A DNA stretch of 55,134 nt from an uncultured Lentisphaerota bacterium (GTDB lineage Bacteria > Verrucomicrobiota > Lentisphaeria > Victivallales > UBA1829): NCBI GenBank assembly GCA_900320095.1, contig ONQZ01000009.1, positions 1 through 55,134 on the forward strand, given 5' to 3'. Below the pieces are notes generated by a model. That model searched no databases. It was not told where the DNA came from and was given only the letters and a program-made list of their open reading frames with translations. The position numbers and the translations under genes are program-made. This document shows positions 42,459 through 53,614 of this stretch, in pieces. Every line of letters begins with the position of its first letter. Position 1 is the first letter of the stretch.

Positions 42459-44473
42459 GGTAACCCCTCCTGCACTTTCCACTCAGTAAAGATCGCGGGA
42501 ACTTCCGGCGTCTGATCGTCTTCGACCTTGACTTTCTGCTCATGCGCGACAGTTATGGAACCGTCCCCCGTCATATCCATGCGCAAGTTATTATTTGTGT
42601 CAGGCACAAGAATCTCATTTCCTTCTTTGTCGCGCTTAAAGATCGGGTTGCCGCGCTTGTCATGCCCTATTTTCTCAACCATTGCCATGAAAATATTGTA
42701 ATCGGACATCTGCCCGCTCTTTTCCTCTTTGTCTTTCTGAGCCTGTGTCTTCTTTTGGAGGAACAATACGGAAGTCTGAGTTCCATTGCGTGGCTGGAAG
42801 GTATCCTGATGAAGATCAATACTTGCAACAATACGGTGATTCCGAATCAGCCATTCCCGGATATAACCAAGGCCCGGAGATCCCAGAATGGAATCGGGAA
42901 GGACAATCCCCATGCGGCCACCCGGCTTTAGGAATTGTGTGCAGCGTTCGATAAACAAGATTTCAGGCGGAACTGAAGACTGAAGTTTTTTTGTCATCGT
43001 CCAAACGCCTGTTTTTTTATTTTTCTGCCAAACATGAGCTAAATCAAACTGTTCAAGGATGTTTGTATCCTTGATTGGAATCTTGCTTCCGAATGGGGGA
43101 TTTGTGACGATAACATCAAAAAACTCAAGCGTATTGTAACTGCGGATATCGGATTTGTCAATACCAAGAGCATCTGCAAGTCTTGTTTTAAATTCATCGC
43201 TCCATTCATGAGGCGGAAGTAGGGAATTAGTCTGAAGGATGTTGCCGCTTCCGTCATTGTTCATGACCATATTCATCTTCGTTGCTTTCACAAGGTCAGG
43301 ATTAATGTCAAAACCAAAGAAATATGTTCCTGCAATCTCCGAAATCTTATTCAAGAACATATTGTTTATATTGGGATCCCAATCCTTCTTGGCACCATAT
43401 TCGGAAACAAAATCTTGTTCAATCTGAGAAATAACATGTGTCATGGCGTTTACGATGAAACCACCAGTACCGCAGGATGTATCCGCAACACGTTCTTCCA
43501 CCTTCGGATTAATCATTTCAACTGTCATCTTCATAACATTGCGGGGTGTAAAGAATTCCCCGCGGTCGCCGCGGAGGTTCGCACCGACGATTTCCTCATA
43601 GGCTTTCCCTTTAATGTCAATATTCGTATTCAGCAGACTATATCTTTGTAACTCGGCTACAATATAAGCAAGGCTCCTTGGGGTCAGCTTTAATTCATCA
43701 TTAGCTTCAAAAATCTTGCCATGACGCTTTTTGACACGATCAAAGATTTTTGATATACGCTTTTTGACAGTCAACTGACCATCCGGGTTGGAACGCTCTT
43801 CAGATGTCGTATAAAACTCCAACGGATTCTTCGGAGTATTTCTCTCATCTTCAATCTTACAAAAAATGAGTTTTAGAAGTTCAAAGAATGCTGGCTGTTT
43901 TTGCAAACCATCATTCACATAAATGTGATTATGGCATGTCTTAAAAACAAACAAAAGATTATCATCAGAAGCGTTTTTCAGGCTCTTTCTAGTCGGGCGG
44001 TTCACATCTTCCAAATTGCCGTCCGCTGAGGGAATATCATTATAATCCATGAAGACAATATTTCCCGCCTCGTCTGTTCCCTTGTGGAAAACAAATTTCT
44101 GAATACTGTTTGTCCACATTCCCCACTCACAGTTCGGGCATACAGACATATACGACTTCAGTTGACCGATACCATCTTTGGCATTATTAGCATCCACGGT
44201 CTCTTTCTTACATTCGATAATCAATTTGATATTGCCTTGGGTTTGCTCGGCTGTATCTTTGTCCCAAATGACAATATCCGCTCTCGGTTTATTGGAACCA
44301 ACCTGAAGAGTATATTCGATTTTTACCTGCGATGGCACATATTTATGTTCGTTGACCAGCCTCTTTTCGATCGTCTGCCGAACATATTCCTCCGGAGTGT
44401 CGTCACGAAATTTTCCGTCAATGTAATCGCAAATCTTTCCGTCAGGGATGACTACTATTTTCTGTTCAGGCAT
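42452..44473 (-). CDS. Nuclease-N6-adenine methylase fusion (673 aa)
   Basis: Restriction-modification protein with nuclease and methylase in one chain. Residues about 20-130 match the HsdR N-terminal (PD-(D/E)xK) domain: RADIVIWD near 64 and LIIECKKE near 84-91 give the D...ExK residues. A helical linker leads to the N6-methylase part: GEFFTPRNVMKMTVEM, SAM site DTSCGTGGF near 332, and catalytic NPPF near 459. The C-terminus (to 673) is the region that meets the specificity subunit. There is no helicase/translocase domain and no separate hsdR. This is the layout of type IIB/IIG enzymes of the BcgI kind rather than of type I. Ribosome-binding site AGGAGA. AT-rich. Confidence 0.85.
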   Translation of the reverse strand: MPEQKIVVIPDGKICDYIDGKFRDDTPEEYVRQTIEKRLVNEHKYVPSQVKIEYTLQVGSNKPRADIVIWDKDTAEQTQGNIKLIIECKKETVDANNAKDGIGQLKSYMSVCPNCEWGMWTNSIQKFVFHKGTDEAGNIVFMDYNDIPSADGNLEDVNRPTRKSLKNASDDNLLFVFKTCHNHIYVNDGLQKQPAFFELLKLIFCKIEDERNTPKNPLEFYTTSEERSNPDGQLTVKKRISKIFDRVKKRHGKIFEANDELKLTPRSLAYIVAELQRYSLLNTNIDIKGKAYEEIVGANLRGDRGEFFTPRNVMKMTVEMINPKVEERVADTSCGTGGFIVNAMTHVISQIEQDFVSEYGAKKDWDPNINNMFLNKISEIAGTYFFGFDINPDLVKATKMNMVMNNDGSGNILQTNSLLPPHEWSDEFKTRLADALGIDKSDIRSYNTLEFFDVIVTNPPFGSKIPIKDTNILEQFDLAHVWQKNKKTGVWTMTKKLQSSVPPEILFIERCTQFLKPGGRMGIVLPDSILGSPGLGYIREWLIRNHRIVASIDLHQDTFQPRNGTQTSVLFLQKKTQAQKDKEEKSGQMSDYNIFMAMVEKIGHDKRGNPIFKRDKEGNEILVPDTNNNLRMDMTGDGSITVAHEQKVKVEDDQTPEVPAIFTEWKVQEGLPW

Positions 44474-44587
44474 AAGAGAATCTCCTAACGATCTTTGTAA
44501 AGGGGCGGCACACCTTGAAAAAAAGGTTTTGAGTTATATTTCCCCCAAAACCCCTCAAGCGAACCAGTGATTACGATATTTTATTAA

Positions 44588-44615
44588 AATATACCCTTTA
44601 CAACGCAAAATACAA
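44588..44615 (-). promoter_or_regulatory. Promoter of the nuclease-methylase operon
   Basis: Minus strand TTGTAT (44610-44615), 16-bp spacer, TATATT (44588-44593). The -10 lies in an ATATTTT...AAAATAT dyad. Confidence 0.5.
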
Positions 44616-44665
44616 GCCTGAGGAAGAAAAAACACTTCAGTTTTTTGAGGGTGTTGTGTTATTTT

Positions 44666-44755
44666 GGACGCGCTGCGTCCCCGCGTTGCTGGGGGCGGCT
44701 ACGCCGCCTCGGTAAGCTCGCTACGCTCGACACCCTTTTGTTTAACGCGAGGCGC
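44666..44755 (-). repeat. Family B structured repeat, copy B2
   Basis: Read on the minus strand: CCTCGCGTT (outer arm), TGTCG, a weak hairpin with a GTA loop, CTTACCGAGG, hairpin GGCGGC-GTA-GCCGCC, CCCAGC, AACGCGGGG (outer arm, 9 bp with one G-U pair), then hairpin GGACGC-AGC-GCGTCC. Orientation is opposite to B1. Directly abuts family A copy A3. Confidence 0.75.
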
Positions 44756-44756
44756 G

Positions 44757-44801
44757 GGAGGCTAACCTCCACTGCGATAGTGCGCGGCTACGCTCGCGCA
44801 C
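44757..44801 (+). repeat. Family A paired-hairpin repeat, copy A3
   Basis: Hairpin 1 GGAGG-CTAA-CCTCC (757-770), linker ACTGCGATA, hairpin 2 GTGCGCG...CGCGCAC with a GCTACGCT loop (780-801). Hairpin 2 differs from A2 at paired positions but still pairs. Confidence 0.8.
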
Positions 44802-44839
44802 GGACGTTTGTCGTTGCGTTGAAATCGGGGCACGAAAAA

Positions 44840-44876
44840 AGCGGGTCCCTGCCCAACCAAGAAACAGGGATCCGCT
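44840..44876 (-). terminator. Terminator of the dnaK-groES-groEL operon
   Basis: Minus strand AGCGG-AT-CCCTG, loop, CAGGG-AC-CCGCT, then TTTTTT (44835-44840). It lies between repeats B2/A3 and B4. Apart from these, nothing else is seen in the gap 44474-44996. Confidence 0.8.
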
Positions 44877-44881
44877 CGTTT

Positions 44882-44960
44882 GTTTGCGTTTTTGGGGTCG
44901 CTTCGCTCCTCGGTGAACTCGTTTGCACGAGTTCGACATTTTCGCAAACGCGAGACGCGA
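44882..44960 (-). repeat. Family B structured repeat, copy B4 (lacks hairpin 2)
   Basis: Minus strand TCGCGTCTCGCGTTTGCG, TGTCG, perfect hairpin AACTCGT-GCAA-ACGAGTT, CACCGAGG, then straight to AGCGAAGCGAC. The second hairpin of B1-B3 is missing. GTTTGCG (44943-44949) pairs with CGCAAAC (44882-44888) as outer stem. Confidence 0.7.
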
Positions 44961-44996
44961 AATCCGAGGGGGAAATACCCCGGGCAGGAGGCTGAA

Positions 44997-46640
<1,644 letters not shown>

Positions 46641-46685
46641 GATATGGTATCTCCTGTGATATGTTTCGGTTTAATTGGTGATGCG

Positions 46686-46985
46686 TCAGCCGACGATGGC
46701 GAGGATGTCGCTGGAGCTGAGGATCTTGTATTCTTTGTCGTTGAGCTTGATCTCGGTTCCGCCGTACTTGCTGGTCAGAACGATGTCGCCGACCTTGACG
46801 TCGAATTTGGAACGGGTGCCGTCGTCGTTGAGCTTGCCGGTGCCGAGCGCGATGACCTTCGCGGACATGGGTTTTTCCTTCGCGGTGTCGGGGATGTAGA
46901 TGCCGCCCTTGATCTGTTCGACTTCTTCGACGGGTTCCACGAGGACGCGATCGCCCAGGGGCTGGATTTTCTGCGTTTTTGCCAT
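46686..46985 (-). CDS. groES: Co-chaperonin GroES (99 aa)
   Basis: Lid of the GroEL chamber. [21 protein letters not shown] at the start, the mobile loop [13 protein letters not shown], and [17 protein letters not shown]. Typical length. It lies 136 bp after dnaK with a long hairpin in the gap (47017-47049) but no T-run and no CIRCE element, so it is probably co-transcribed with dnaK. Confidence 0.97.
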   Translation of the reverse strand: MAKTQKIQPLGDRVLVEPVEEVEQIKGGIYIPDTAKEKPMSAKVIALGTGKLNDDGTRSKFDVKVGDIVLTSKYGGTEIKLNDKEYKILSSSDILAIVG

Positions 46986-47016
46986 GATTGCATGACTCCT
47001 TGTTTGGTTGTGCGGA

Positions 47017-47049
47017 TGCCTCCGCTGTTTGCTGAGGTTCGCGGAGGCA
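47017..47049 (-). other. Hairpin between dnaK and groES
   Basis: TGCCTCCGC and GCGGAGGCA form a perfect 9-bp stem with a 15-nt loop in the dnaK-groES gap. Without a T-run it looks like an mRNA processing or stability element rather than a terminator. Confidence 0.5.
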
Positions 47050-47121
47050 CCCTTGAGTATTGGTTGTTATGGGTTATTGATTCAGGATTGTCTTACCTGT
47101 GTTTCAATCTCGATCTTCGGC

Positions 47122-49029
<1,908 letters not shown>

Positions 49030-49092
49030 AGTGACTGTCCTTTCTGTGAAAAGGGTTTGATGTTTGTTGTTTGAGACTTCGCCTTTGGATTA

Positions 49093-49109
49093 AGCATACA
49101 TGATGCCAA
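49093..49109 (-). promoter_or_regulatory. Sigma-54-like promoter upstream of dnaK
   Basis: Minus strand TTGGCATCATGTATGCTTA, with GG and GC ten bases apart. Outside a six-base window it equals the glnK promoter (TTGGCA-N6-ATGCTTA). It would start mRNA about 50 bp before dnaK. No CIRCE and no convincing RpoH or sigma-70 promoter was found in the gap. Confidence 0.45.
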
Positions 49110-49204
49110 GTTTTTGCGATTCTCAAAAACAATTCGTCTTGCAGTCATTTGCAAAATCGTTTCGCCGGAATCCGCCGTTTTCCGGCATGTCACGGCGCGT
49201 CTCA

Positions 49205-49242
49205 CTGTGCCAAAATGTCGCGAAATCCTGTCGCATTGGCAC
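49205..49242. promoter_or_regulatory. Inverted repeat TGTGCCAA-N22-TTGGCACA
   Basis: Perfect 8-bp arms in the divergent gap between dnaK and the gene at 49386. Between the arms TGTCGC occurs twice. Possible operator; the regulator is unknown. The rest of 49030-49385 holds only the promoters listed. Confidence 0.4.
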
Positions 49243-49310
49243 AGCTTTGACGCGATTGGATGTTTTGTATATTTGGAATAAAGAATTTGTCTTTTTTCCC
49301 TGTTCCCAGT

Positions 49311-49339
49311 TTGATTTCACGCGCATACGGGTGTATATT
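49311..49339 (+). promoter_or_regulatory. Promoter of the gene at 49386
   Basis: TTGATT (49311-49316), 17-bp spacer, TATATT (49334-49339). Confidence 0.6.
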
Positions 49340-49385
49340 GTGCTGAGAATCGGCAGCATAAACACAACACCCGGAGGTAAAGACA

Positions 49386-49743
49386 ATGGAAAGAACCAGG
49401 CATTTCTGGAACGCGTGGTGTTCCCGTGGCTTTCCTACAACGACTTCAGCCTTTCTACGACAAAGGAAATGCCGACGACGTTCATCTACACCATGAATGC
49501 CACGGAAGAATACTTGCCGGAGCTGGAACCTCAGCTCGGTATATCGAGAACCTCGTTTCTCTCGGTTTCGGGCCTGTTGAACGCATTGTCGCCTGCAACA
49601 CGACGCAGGTCATGGACTACAGCCGATACGAAATGGCGGCGGCTTCGCAGGGCAAGGCGGAATACCGCGAACAACATTGGGAACAGGACCTGCAAAAGGC
49701 GTACGAAGCGGGGAAACGAATGGTGCAACGAATTGGATCATAA
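49386..49743 (+). pseudogene. Probably frameshifted gene of unknown function
   Basis: A good promoter and ribosome-binding site (CCGGAGG) point to the ATG at 49386, which gives MERTRHFWNAW and then a short meaningless frame. The coding-like sequence resumes one frame over from about 49411 (TRGVPVAFLQRLQPFYDKG) and runs to 49743. It includes LHHECHGRILAGAGTSARYI and GPVERIVACNTTQVMDYSRY. The two parts join naturally if one base is missing or extra near 49415-49420. I do not recognise the protein. Either a real frameshift mutation, programmed shifting, or a sequencing error. Confidence 0.55.
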
Positions 49744-49763
49744 ACCACCAGAGAGTTTTTGAG

Positions 49764-50255
49764 ATGAGCTTTCAGGTAATAGCGTACTCGCCGGAACACA
49801 TTGATGCCTGCCTCGCAATTTGGAACGAGGTTGTCAGCGACGGCATAGCCTTTCCCCAGGAGGACGAGCTCACGGCGGAATCCGGCGATGCGTTCTTTTC
49901 CATGCAAACGTTTACCGGGCTTGCCCGGCACGAAGAAACCGGAGAGATCGCCGGACTCTATATCCTGCATCCGAACAACGTCGGACGCTGTGGCCATATC
50001 TGCAACGCCAGTTATGCCGTTGCTTCAAAATGGCGAGGACATCACGTTGGAGAAACGCTTGTCCGCGACTCCATGAGTCGGGCAAAAGAATGCGGATTCC
50101 GCATCCTGCAATTCAATGCCGTCGTCAGGACAAATGAAGGCGCTCTTGCTCTTTATCGCAAGCTCGGATTCGTTCAGCTGGGCGTGATCCCAGGCGGATT
50201 CCGGAAGAAGGACGGAATGTTCGAAGATATCATCCCGCATTACCGGATTCTCTGA
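49764..50255 (+). CDS. GNAT-family N-acetyltransferase (163 aa)
   Basis: Acetyl-CoA-dependent transferase of the GNAT fold. It opens FQVIAYSPEHIDACLAIWNE. The acetyl-CoA pyrophosphate loop is in ASKWRGHHVGETLVRDSMSR (R-G-x-x-V-G) at about 92-104. Then come FRILQFNAVVRTNEGALALY and the terminal LGFVQLGVIPGGFRKKDG. This closest pattern is of amino-acid or antibiotic-type acetyltransferases; the substrate is unknown. It starts 20 bp after the frameshifted gene, likely in the same transcript. Confidence 0.85.
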   Translation: MSFQVIAYSPEHIDACLAIWNEVVSDGIAFPQEDELTAESGDAFFSMQTFTGLARHEETGEIAGLYILHPNNVGRCGHICNASYAVASKWRGHHVGETLVRDSMSRAKECGFRILQFNAVVRTNEGALALYRKLGFVQLGVIPGGFRKKDGMFEDIIPHYRIL

Positions 50256-50340
50256 TCGGAAGCAAGGATTATCATGTCGAAAAACATAGACGCAAAATGC
50301 AAGGCAGCGTTTATCCCTATCAGATAAAGGTCAACGCAAA

Positions 50341-51393
50341 ATGAGCTTTGAATCTGATGTCTTTCTGCAATATCGTCCTGTTCCGGAAAAGATGACCCGG
50401 CACGGTTTTGTCCGGTCGGGGACGGACTGGCTTCTTCGGGGCGAGGTCATGTTCGGGAAGTTTCAGGCGGAATTCCGCTGGACCGAACAGGGAAAGCCAC
50501 GAATCACCATTTGGGAAGACGGAGAGGAGTATTCCCTGATCCACGTGGAGAGCGCCGATGGCGATTATGTCCGGCGTATCCGGGATGCCTGTGTCGTTTG
50601 GATGACGGAGATTCGGGATCAGTGTTTCGCCAGAAAACTGTTCTGCTGCGAACAGGCGAACCGCATTGCGGATGCCTTGCTTCGGATGTTCGGCGACGAG
50701 CCGGATGATCCATGGAAAGGACGATATCCCGGAATCGGGGTGTTCCGCCTCAAAGACAACCGGAAATGGTACGCGATCATCATGAATGTTGACGGCACGA
50801 GCGTCCACTATCCTTCCGCTCACTGTGATGTCCTGACATTTCGAGCGGGGATTGAACGAGGCGAAGAGCTTCTCCGAACTCCCGGCTTTATTCCCGCTTA
50901 TCACATGAACCACAAGAGCTGGGTTTCAGTGGTTTTGGATAATTCCATTTCCGATTCGGTCATTCTGACGGAACTCTCCGCCGCACGGGCACTGCTCACA
51001 AAGGGAAAACAGAAGGATGTTTCCGGCGTGTGGCTGGTCCCGGCCAATCCGAAATATTACGATGTGGTGGCTGCGTTTAAGAAAGAACACACGATCCTGT
51101 GGAAACAGAGCACGGCGATCAACGTGAACGACACGGTTTATCTTTATGTCGGCGCTCCGGTCTCGGCGATCCTGTATCAGTGTCAGGTCGTGGAAACAGA
51201 CATCCCGTATCCGTACTGTGACGATAATGTGCGAATGGATCGCGTCATGAAGATTCGTCGGAAGCATTGTTATCAGCCGATGCAGTTCACGTTTGCCGAG
51301 CTGAACAAATACGGAGTCAATGCTGTCCGCGGACCACGCCGAGTCCCCGAATCCCTGCTGAAAGCTCTTGAGGCAAAAGCCAAGAAACGATAA
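50341..51393 (+). CDS. MmcQ/YjbR-like protein with extra N-domain and EVE-like C-domain (350 aa)
   Basis: Three-part protein. Residues 1-95 are an unrecognised beta-rich domain (LLRGEVMFGKFQAEFRWTEQ). Residues about 100-220 fit the MmcQ/YjbR (CyaY-like) fold: FCCEQANRIADALLRMF, GIGVFRLKDNRKWYAIIMNV, PAYHMNHKSWVSVVLDNSIS. Residues about 230-310 look like an EVE/PUA-like domain (GVWLVPANPKYYDVVAAF, STAINVNDTVYLYVGAPVSA), a fold that reads modified bases in DNA or RNA. A basic tail ends KALEAKAKKR. The function is unknown. A nucleic-acid role is inferred from the folds. Confidence 0.65.
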   Translation: MSFESDVFLQYRPVPEKMTRHGFVRSGTDWLLRGEVMFGKFQAEFRWTEQGKPRITIWEDGEEYSLIHVESADGDYVRRIRDACVVWMTEIRDQCFARKLFCCEQANRIADALLRMFGDEPDDPWKGRYPGIGVFRLKDNRKWYAIIMNVDGTSVHYPSAHCDVLTFRAGIERGEELLRTPGFIPAYHMNHKSWVSVVLDNSISDSVILTELSAARALLTKGKQKDVSGVWLVPANPKYYDVVAAFKKEHTILWKQSTAINVNDTVYLYVGAPVSAILYQCQVVETDIPYPYCDDNVRMDRVMKIRRKHCYQPMQFTFAELNKYGVNAVRGPRRVPESLLKALEAKAKKR

Positions 51394-51486
51394 AACACTC
51401 ACCCTAAACATCTCTCAATATGAACTCGACAGCCTCACAACTTCAAATCCTGTCGCCACAAAAATAGAACATTTGTTTGTTTTCTT

Positions 51487-51516
51487 CTTGACAAATCATC
51501 CGTCTGTGGCATATTA
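51487..51516 (+). promoter_or_regulatory. Promoter before the truncated cation-efflux gene
   Basis: TTGACA (51487-51492), 18-bp spacer, TATTAC (51511-51516). Confidence 0.5.
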
Positions 51517-51522
51517 CGCATA

Positions 51523-52191
51523 GAAACCAGGCGAACACTCTCTTATGACTTTGATGCGATTCTTTCCACTGGAACAATTCTTGCGGCCATCGCGACTCTT
51601 CTTTGGAAAGTGAGACTCGAAGGCATACTTGGGGTTCTCATTTCCCTGGTCATTATCAAGGCCGGGGTCGAGATCCTCCTCGAACCGCTTCATGGGATTA
51701 TCGGCAGCCGTCCTGACGAGGAGCTCACGGCGAAGGTGAAAGAGATCGTCCTTTCCGACAAAAGGGTGCGTGGCGTCTATGATATTTCGCTTCACAACTA
51801 CGGACCATCCCGCATAATCGGCTCTGCCCATGTGGAAGTCCCGGACGGACTGTGTGCCCGCGAAATACATTCTCTCACCCGATCCCTCGCATTGCTGGCT
51901 TTCGAACGTTTGGGGATTGTTCTGACCTTGGGCGTTTATGCTTCGACAGACTCATCACCGGTGCTTGATGATATCAGCAAGAGCATCAATTCCATCGCCG
52001 GCCAGTGTCCTGATGTCCTGCAGGTACATGGTTTTCTGGGAGACGAGGCGGCACGCACGGTGATGTTCGATCTTGTTGTAAATCTTTCAACCGATGCATG
52101 TCAAGTTCGTGATTCTCTCGTTTCCAAACTTGAAACACAATATCCGGGCTGGACGTTCAGTGTTGTCCTTGATACTGATGCGGCTGACTGA
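51523..52191 (+). pseudogene. 5'-truncated cation diffusion facilitator
   Basis: In-frame sequence from 51523 encodes only the last two membrane helices (YDFDAILSTGTILAAIATLL and VLISLVIIKAGVEILLEPL) and the cytoplasmic domain (VYDISLHNYGPSRIIGSAHV, EIHSLTRSLALLAFERLGIV) of a CDF-family metal-efflux protein. The N-terminal four helices, about 120-150 residues with the first metal-site residues, are absent: a TAG at 51520-51522 closes the frame. Any start would have to be GTG at 51610 or similar. The missing part is not found upstream. It is a remnant, although the promoter at 51487-51516 could still drive expression of the soluble domain. Confidence 0.75.
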
Positions 52192-52278
52192 AAATGCCAA
52201 AACCAAAAACTGCCGACCATGTTTGTCCGGTCATATTGCCTTTGCCCTATGGTTTTCGGTTTGTCACGGTATAAAAAC

Positions 52279-52310
52279 GGACCCGGGATCTGTTTTTGAA
52301 ACCCGGGCCC
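52279..52310 (-). terminator. Terminator of the SDR-uxuA operon
   Basis: Minus strand GGGCCCGGG, 14-nt loop, CCCGGGTCC (one mismatch), then GTTTTTAT. Confidence 0.7.
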
Positions 52311-52326
52311 TAGAATGATTAACTCC

Positions 52327-52372
52327 GTGCCGGAGCGAAGCCCGGCACTACCGCAGTGGAGGCTATGCCTCC
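52327..52372 (-). repeat. Family A paired-hairpin repeat, copy A4
   Basis: Minus strand hairpin 1 GGAGGC-ATA-GCCTCC (52358-52372), linker ACTGCGGTA, hairpin 2 GTGCCGG...CCGGCAC with a GCTTCGCT loop (52327-52348). The uxuA stop codon TAG (52363-52365) falls in hairpin 1. Confidence 0.8.
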
Positions 52373-53586
52373 TTCGTGCAGTATTTGAGGTACTGCGGAT
52401 ACAGCGCGTGCAGGATGCCGTATTCGAGGCCGCGGAGTTCGGCGAGGCCGCGCATGCGTCCGAGCGCGGAGTAGCCGGGCGTGATCATCGTCGCCTTCTT
52501 GTCGAGGTCGTCGGCGATCACGTGTCCGTGGTCGGGCCTCATCACGATGCGCCAGTCCTTGCGGCCGGATTCGATGCGGCGGATCTGCTCTTCGATCACG
52601 GCTTTGACCATGCCGTACATGTCCACGACGCCTTCCAGGTGGTTCGCCTCGTAGAAATTGCCCTCGGGCGTGTGCTCGGTGCTGCGCAGGTGGACGAAAC
52701 CGACGCGGTCGGCGCAGCTCTTGAACATCGGCACGAGGTCGTTTTCCGCGCGGCCGCTGAACGAGCCGGTGCAGAAGCAGATGCCGTTCGCCGGGCTGGC
52801 GTCCATCGCCAGCAGCTCGGTGATGTCCTGCGCCGTGCTGAAGATGCGCGGGAGGCCGAGGAGCGCGAACGGCGGATCGTCGGGGTGGATGACGAGCTGA
52901 CAGCCGGCTTCTTCGGCGGCGGGGCAGACGGCGTTGAGGAACGCCTTGTGGTTCGCCTTGAGTTCAGCGCGGCCGATGTTGTCGTAGCGGGAGAGCATGG
53001 CACGGACGTCGTCGAGCGTGACGCCCTTGAATCCGGGGAAGTTGTCGACGATGTCGAGCTCGAACTGCTTGGCTTCCTCGCGGGACATGCTTTCGAAGAG
53101 CTTTTTCGCGCGTTCCACGATCTCCGGCGCGTAGTCCGCCTCGGCGTTCTTCCGGCCGAGGATGAAGATGTCGAACGCCGCGAACTTCGTGCGGTGGAAG
53201 AAGAGGGTGCGGGAGCCGTCCGGCAGCTCGTAGCTGAGGTCGGTGCGGATCCAGTCCAGCACGGGCATGAAGTTGTAGGTGATGACGGAGAGTCCGCACT
53301 TGCCGAGGTTGCGGAGCGAGATGCGGTAGTTCTCGTACAGTTCCTCGTAGTTGCCAGACTTCGTCTTGATATTTTCGTGGACGGGGAGGCTTTCGACGGC
53401 GCTCCAGGTCAGCCCGGCGCGTTCGATCATCTCCTTGCGCGCCATGATGTCCTTCACGGTCCAGACTTCCCCGTACGGGATCTGGTGAAGCGAGGTTACG
53501 ACGCCGGTCGCGCCGGTCTGGCGGATCGTCTGAAGCGAAACCGGGTCGTTCGGCCCGAACCAGCGGAACGATTCTTCCATCAGCAT
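52363..53586 (-). CDS. uxuA: D-mannonate dehydratase
   Basis: Dehydrates D-mannonate to 2-keto-3-deoxygluconate in glucuronate breakdown, in the cytoplasm with a divalent metal. At 407 residues it is family length. Motifs: MEESFRWFGPNDPVSLQTIR, RQTGATGVVTSLHQIPYGEVW, CQLVIHPDDPPF with metal-binding His, NGICFCTGSFSGR, VGFVHLRST and IVMRPDHGHV. Ribosome-binding site AGGAG, 28 bp after the SDR gene. Its final codons (CTKEA-stop) are formed by a family A repeat. Confidence 0.95.
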   Translation of the reverse strand: MLMEESFRWFGPNDPVSLQTIRQTGATGVVTSLHQIPYGEVWTVKDIMARKEMIERAGLTWSAVESLPVHENIKTKSGNYEELYENYRISLRNLGKCGLSVITYNFMPVLDWIRTDLSYELPDGSRTLFFHRTKFAAFDIFILGRKNAEADYAPEIVERAKKLFESMSREEAKQFELDIVDNFPGFKGVTLDDVRAMLSRYDNIGRAELKANHKAFLNAVCPAAEEAGCQLVIHPDDPPFALLGLPRIFSTAQDITELLAMDASPANGICFCTGSFSGRAENDLVPMFKSCADRVGFVHLRSTEHTPEGNFYEANHLEGVVDMYGMVKAVIEEQIRRIESGRKDWRIVMRPDHGHVIADDLDKKATMITPGYSALGRMRGLAELRGLEYGILHALYPQYLKYCTKEA

Positions 53587-53614
53587 GGCATGGTCTCCTG
53601 AGGTGCGTGTATGG

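Noticed and set aside
42542..43651. Plus-strand frames opposite the nuclease-methylase gene
   Set aside because: Antisense shadows of a gene with complete methylase motifs.
40851..44960. Repeats A and B as a CRISPR array
   Set aside because: Copies are far apart, in both orientations and not separated by uniform spacers; no cas genes.
49030..49385. CIRCE/HrcA operator before dnaK
   Set aside because: No TTAGCACTC-N9-GAGTGCTAA or close variant in the gap.
50274..50327. 17-codon frame (MSKNIDAKCK...) with a weak AAGGATT upstream
   Set aside because: Too short to support; could be a gene remnant or chance, and shows no attenuator structure.
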